From NCBI GenBank assembly GCA_964466315.1, contig CAYXNS010000009.1, positions 1 to 64,000 of the forward strand: DNA of 64,000 bases, given 5' to 3'. Shown here one piece after another: positions 62,358 to 64,000 of the stretch (its first letter is position 1; every line of letters starts with the position of its first letter). The translations under genes and the position numbers were made by a program. The notes beneath the pieces were generated by a model, which saw nothing but the letters and a program-made list of their open reading frames with translations, was not told where the DNA came from and did not search any database. The stretch comes from SMWC01 sp964466315 (GTDB lineage Bacteria > Pseudomonadota > Gammaproteobacteria > Steroidobacterales > Rariloculaceae).

Positions 62358-62636
62358 GTGGAAATATTCCTTCAGTGGCTGGATGATATCGAGGATCTCA
62401 TGTTCTCATTGCTACTGACATGGGAGCGCCTCCGGCTTCGTTGTTTACTGATCGGCCTGGTTGCCGCGCTGATCCTCTCGGTCATACGACTCGTAGACGT
62501 CAGGGCACCGTTGGCTTCGACGTTCGCCGTGGCTGCGTGTGCCAGCGTCGCGTTCTGGTTCACCGGGCTCATAGGCGCGCAGATTCTACGCCTGTATCAC
62601 GAATCCTCCCACATATCGAGCCGAAGCGGCGCTTGA
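62358..62636 (+). CDS. Small two-helix membrane protein, hypothetical
   Basis: About 92 residues from a GTG at 62358 (open frame reaches back to 62250). Contains an acidic N-terminal segment and two strong membrane helices (LRCLLIGLVAALILSVIRLV and STFAVAACASVAFWFTGLIG). No ribosome site of note; no family recognised. It precedes htpG by 55 bp. Confidence 0.5.
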   Translation: MEIFLQWLDDIEDLMFSLLLTWERLRLRCLLIGLVAALILSVIRLVDVRAPLASTFAVAACASVAFWFTGLIGAQILRLYHESSHISSRSGA

Positions 62637-62691
62637 AAAACTCATCATCGCCCCCATCTAGCCTTGCACTTCCAGTGCTCCGGGCGTACGT

Positions 62692-64000
62692 ATGGCGGAC
62701 TCCGAACAGCAGACAACATTCAGTTTCCAGGCCGAAGTAAAGCAATTGCTGCACCTTATGGTGCACTCGCTCTACAGCAACAAGGAGATTTTTCTACGGG
62801 AACTTATCTCCAATGCTTCGGACGCCAACGACAAATTACGATTCGAGGCGATCGCGACGCCCGAACTACTGGAAGATGAGACGGATCTCAGGATTTCCGT
62901 GACGCTGGATGCCGAGAACCAGTCTCTCAGCGTCTCCGACAGCGGTATCGGAATGACGCGCGACGAGATCGTCGAACAACTCGGAACGATAGCTCACTCC
63001 GGAACGGCGGAGTTTCTCGGTCGATTGAGCGGTGAGGCGAAGCATGATTCCCAGCTCATCGGCGAGTTCGGCGTAGGCTTTTATTCGTCATTCATCGTGG
63101 CCGACGAAGTGGAAGTATCGAGCCGCCGCGCCGGCACACCGGCCACGGAGGGCGTAAGGTGGTCGTCGAACGGCGAGGGTGAGTACACCGTGGAGACGAT
63201 CGAGAAGCCCGAGCGCGGTACGAGCGTGACACTCAAACTGAAGACGGGTGAGTCGGAGTTCCTGGAGAAGTTCACGGTCGATACGCTTATTCACAAGTAC
63301 TCCGATCACATCGCATTCCCGGTCTATCTCATCGACCGAACCGATAGTATCGACACGGCGGAGCCCGTGAATCGGGCTAAGGCACTGTGGACACGTCCGC
63401 GGACAGAGATCGAAGACGAGGAGTACAAGGAGTTCTTTAAGCACATCGCGCACGATTTCGCGGACCCGCTGATCTGGAGCCACAATCGTGTCGAGGGCAA
63501 GCGCGAATATACGAGTTTGCTCTATATCCCGACGACAGCGCCATTCGACCTCTGGAATCGCGAGGCCCCACGAGGCGTAAAGCTCTATGTTCAGCGGGTA
63601 TTCATAAGCGACGAGGCGACACAGTTTTTACCGCTGTATTTTCGCTTCGTCCGCGGCATCGTCGATTCCAACGATCTATCGTTGAATATTTCACGTGAGT
63701 TGCTGCAGCAGGATCCTAATGTCGCCGCCATCAAGAGCGCTCTGACGAAGAGGATGCTGGATCTGTTGGAGAGATTGGCTAAGGACGATGCCGACAAGTA
63801 CCGTACCTTCTGGGCCACCTTCGGTTCGGTGCTCAAAGAAGGGGTTGTCGAGGACCCGGCCAATCGAGAGAAAATCACGACCTTGCTTCGCTTCAACAGT
63901 ACGCTGTCGGATGGCCTGGACGCAGACCGATCTCTCGATGACTATCTCGATGGCAATTCCGCCGAACAGGATACGATCTACTACCTGACAGCGGAGTCGC
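62692..64000 (+). CDS. htpG: Chaperone HtpG (Hsp90), 3' end beyond the window
   Basis: 436 codons are present and the frame is still open at the window end. N-terminal GHKL ATPase: NKEIFLRELISNASDANDKL, SDSGIGMTRDEI and IGEFGVGFYSSFIVAD lid; middle domain: EEYKEFFKHIAHDFADPLIW, SHNRVEGKREYTSLLYIP, LYVQRVFISDEATQFLPLYF, then NISRELLQQDPNV. Bacterial Hsp90 works with DnaK and is a classic sigma-32 target; no promoter is obvious in the 55 bp upstream. Intact, in contrast to nearby htpX. Confidence 0.97.
   Translation, partial: MADSEQQTTFSFQAEVKQLLHLMVHSLYSNKEIFLRELISNASDANDKLRFEAIATPELLEDETDLRISVTLDAENQSLSVSDSGIGMTRDEIVEQLGTIAHSGTAEFLGRLSGEAKHDSQLIGEFGVGFYSSFIVADEVEVSSRRAGTPATEGVRWSSNGEGEYTVETIEKPERGTSVTLKLKTGESEFLEKFTVDTLIHKYSDHIAFPVYLIDRTDSIDTAEPVNRAKALWTRPRTEIEDEEYKEFFKHIAHDFADPLIWSHNRVEGKREYTSLLYIPTTAPFDLWNREAPRGVKLYVQRVFISDEATQFLPLYFRFVRGIVDSNDLSLNISRELLQQDPNVAAIKSALTKRMLDLLERLAKDDADKYRTFWATFGSVLKEGVVEDPANREKITTLLRFNSTLSDGLDADRSLDDYLDGNSAEQDTIYYLTAES

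Noticed and set aside
1..64000. rRNA, tRNA, CRISPR, insertion sequences, attachment sites
   Set aside because: None found on reading both strands; no repeated spacers, tRNA-like clover-leaf ends or transposase genes.

Overview
This is a draft chromosome segment of a Gram-negative bacterium, almost certainly a gammaproteobacterium. The signs are rhlB/trxA/rho, the cutA-dsbD-tlpA-aroQ-accBC-prmA-dusB-fis-purHD series, greB, sohB, htpX, kdkA, ppnN and LPS-core genes. It is moderately GC-rich. Two 10-N scaffold gaps (19300-19309 and 57140-57149) mark it as a scaffolded draft or metagenome bin. No rRNA, tRNA, CRISPR array, insertion sequence or prophage block was seen.

Layout. 1-4.0 kb: end of a minor-pilin operon (pilY1, a pilE-like pilin), then a 5'-truncated remnant of a spore-coat-U pilus subunit on the minus strand. 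4.4-8.1 kb: cupin, LDH2-family dehydrogenase, PDZ protein, and a wrecked TonB-dependent receptor. 8.6-15.4 kb: a tightly overlapping MoxR-DUF58-DUF4381-BatA-BatB/C-BatD envelope operon, followed by a diguanylate cyclase. 16.8-23.4 kb: glyoxalase, an alpha/beta hydrolase, a DUF4398-like/OmpA protein, GreB, LipA, SohB and a rhomboid. 23.5-30.8 kb: a lone phage-tail-sheath homologue converging on a 5-oxoprolinase/hydantoinase gene and an EF-G-like GTPase. 31-37.3 kb: glucokinase, DUF465, CysQ, a HAD nucleotidase, then RhlB diverging from TrxA-Rho. 37.3-49.2 kb: a long minus-strand housekeeping series from cutA to purD. 49.3-51.5 kb: CIRCE-controlled groES-groEL. 51.5-57.9 kb: glnE remnant, zinc-finger protein and LPS genes (GT4, hldD, waaF, kdkA, two tandem LpxL-type acyltransferases). 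58-64 kb: broken htpX, L,D-transpeptidase, ppnN, small orphans, broken parA, and htpG running off the end.

Functional themes are envelope biogenesis (type IV pilus, LPS core and lipid A, DsbD/TlpA thiol redox, L,D-transpeptidase, OmpA, Bat operon), purine and fatty-acid synthesis, and proteostasis (GroE, HtpG, HtpX, SohB, rhomboid).

Two things stand out. First, a chromosomal contractile-tail sheath homologue sits alone among housekeeping genes with no tube, baseplate, spike or ATPase gene nearby; this is the best candidate for an undescribed system. Second, an unusual number of normally conserved genes are broken: prmA, htpX, parA, a TonB receptor, glnE and a spore-coat-U subunit. Seven internal stops in otherwise readable frames can each be explained by a single transition. 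Added to this are an atypical thioredoxin active site (WCDPC) and an Arg at the glucose-binding His of glucokinase. This looks either like ongoing gene decay or like base damage or consensus error in a draft assembly; read-level data would decide.
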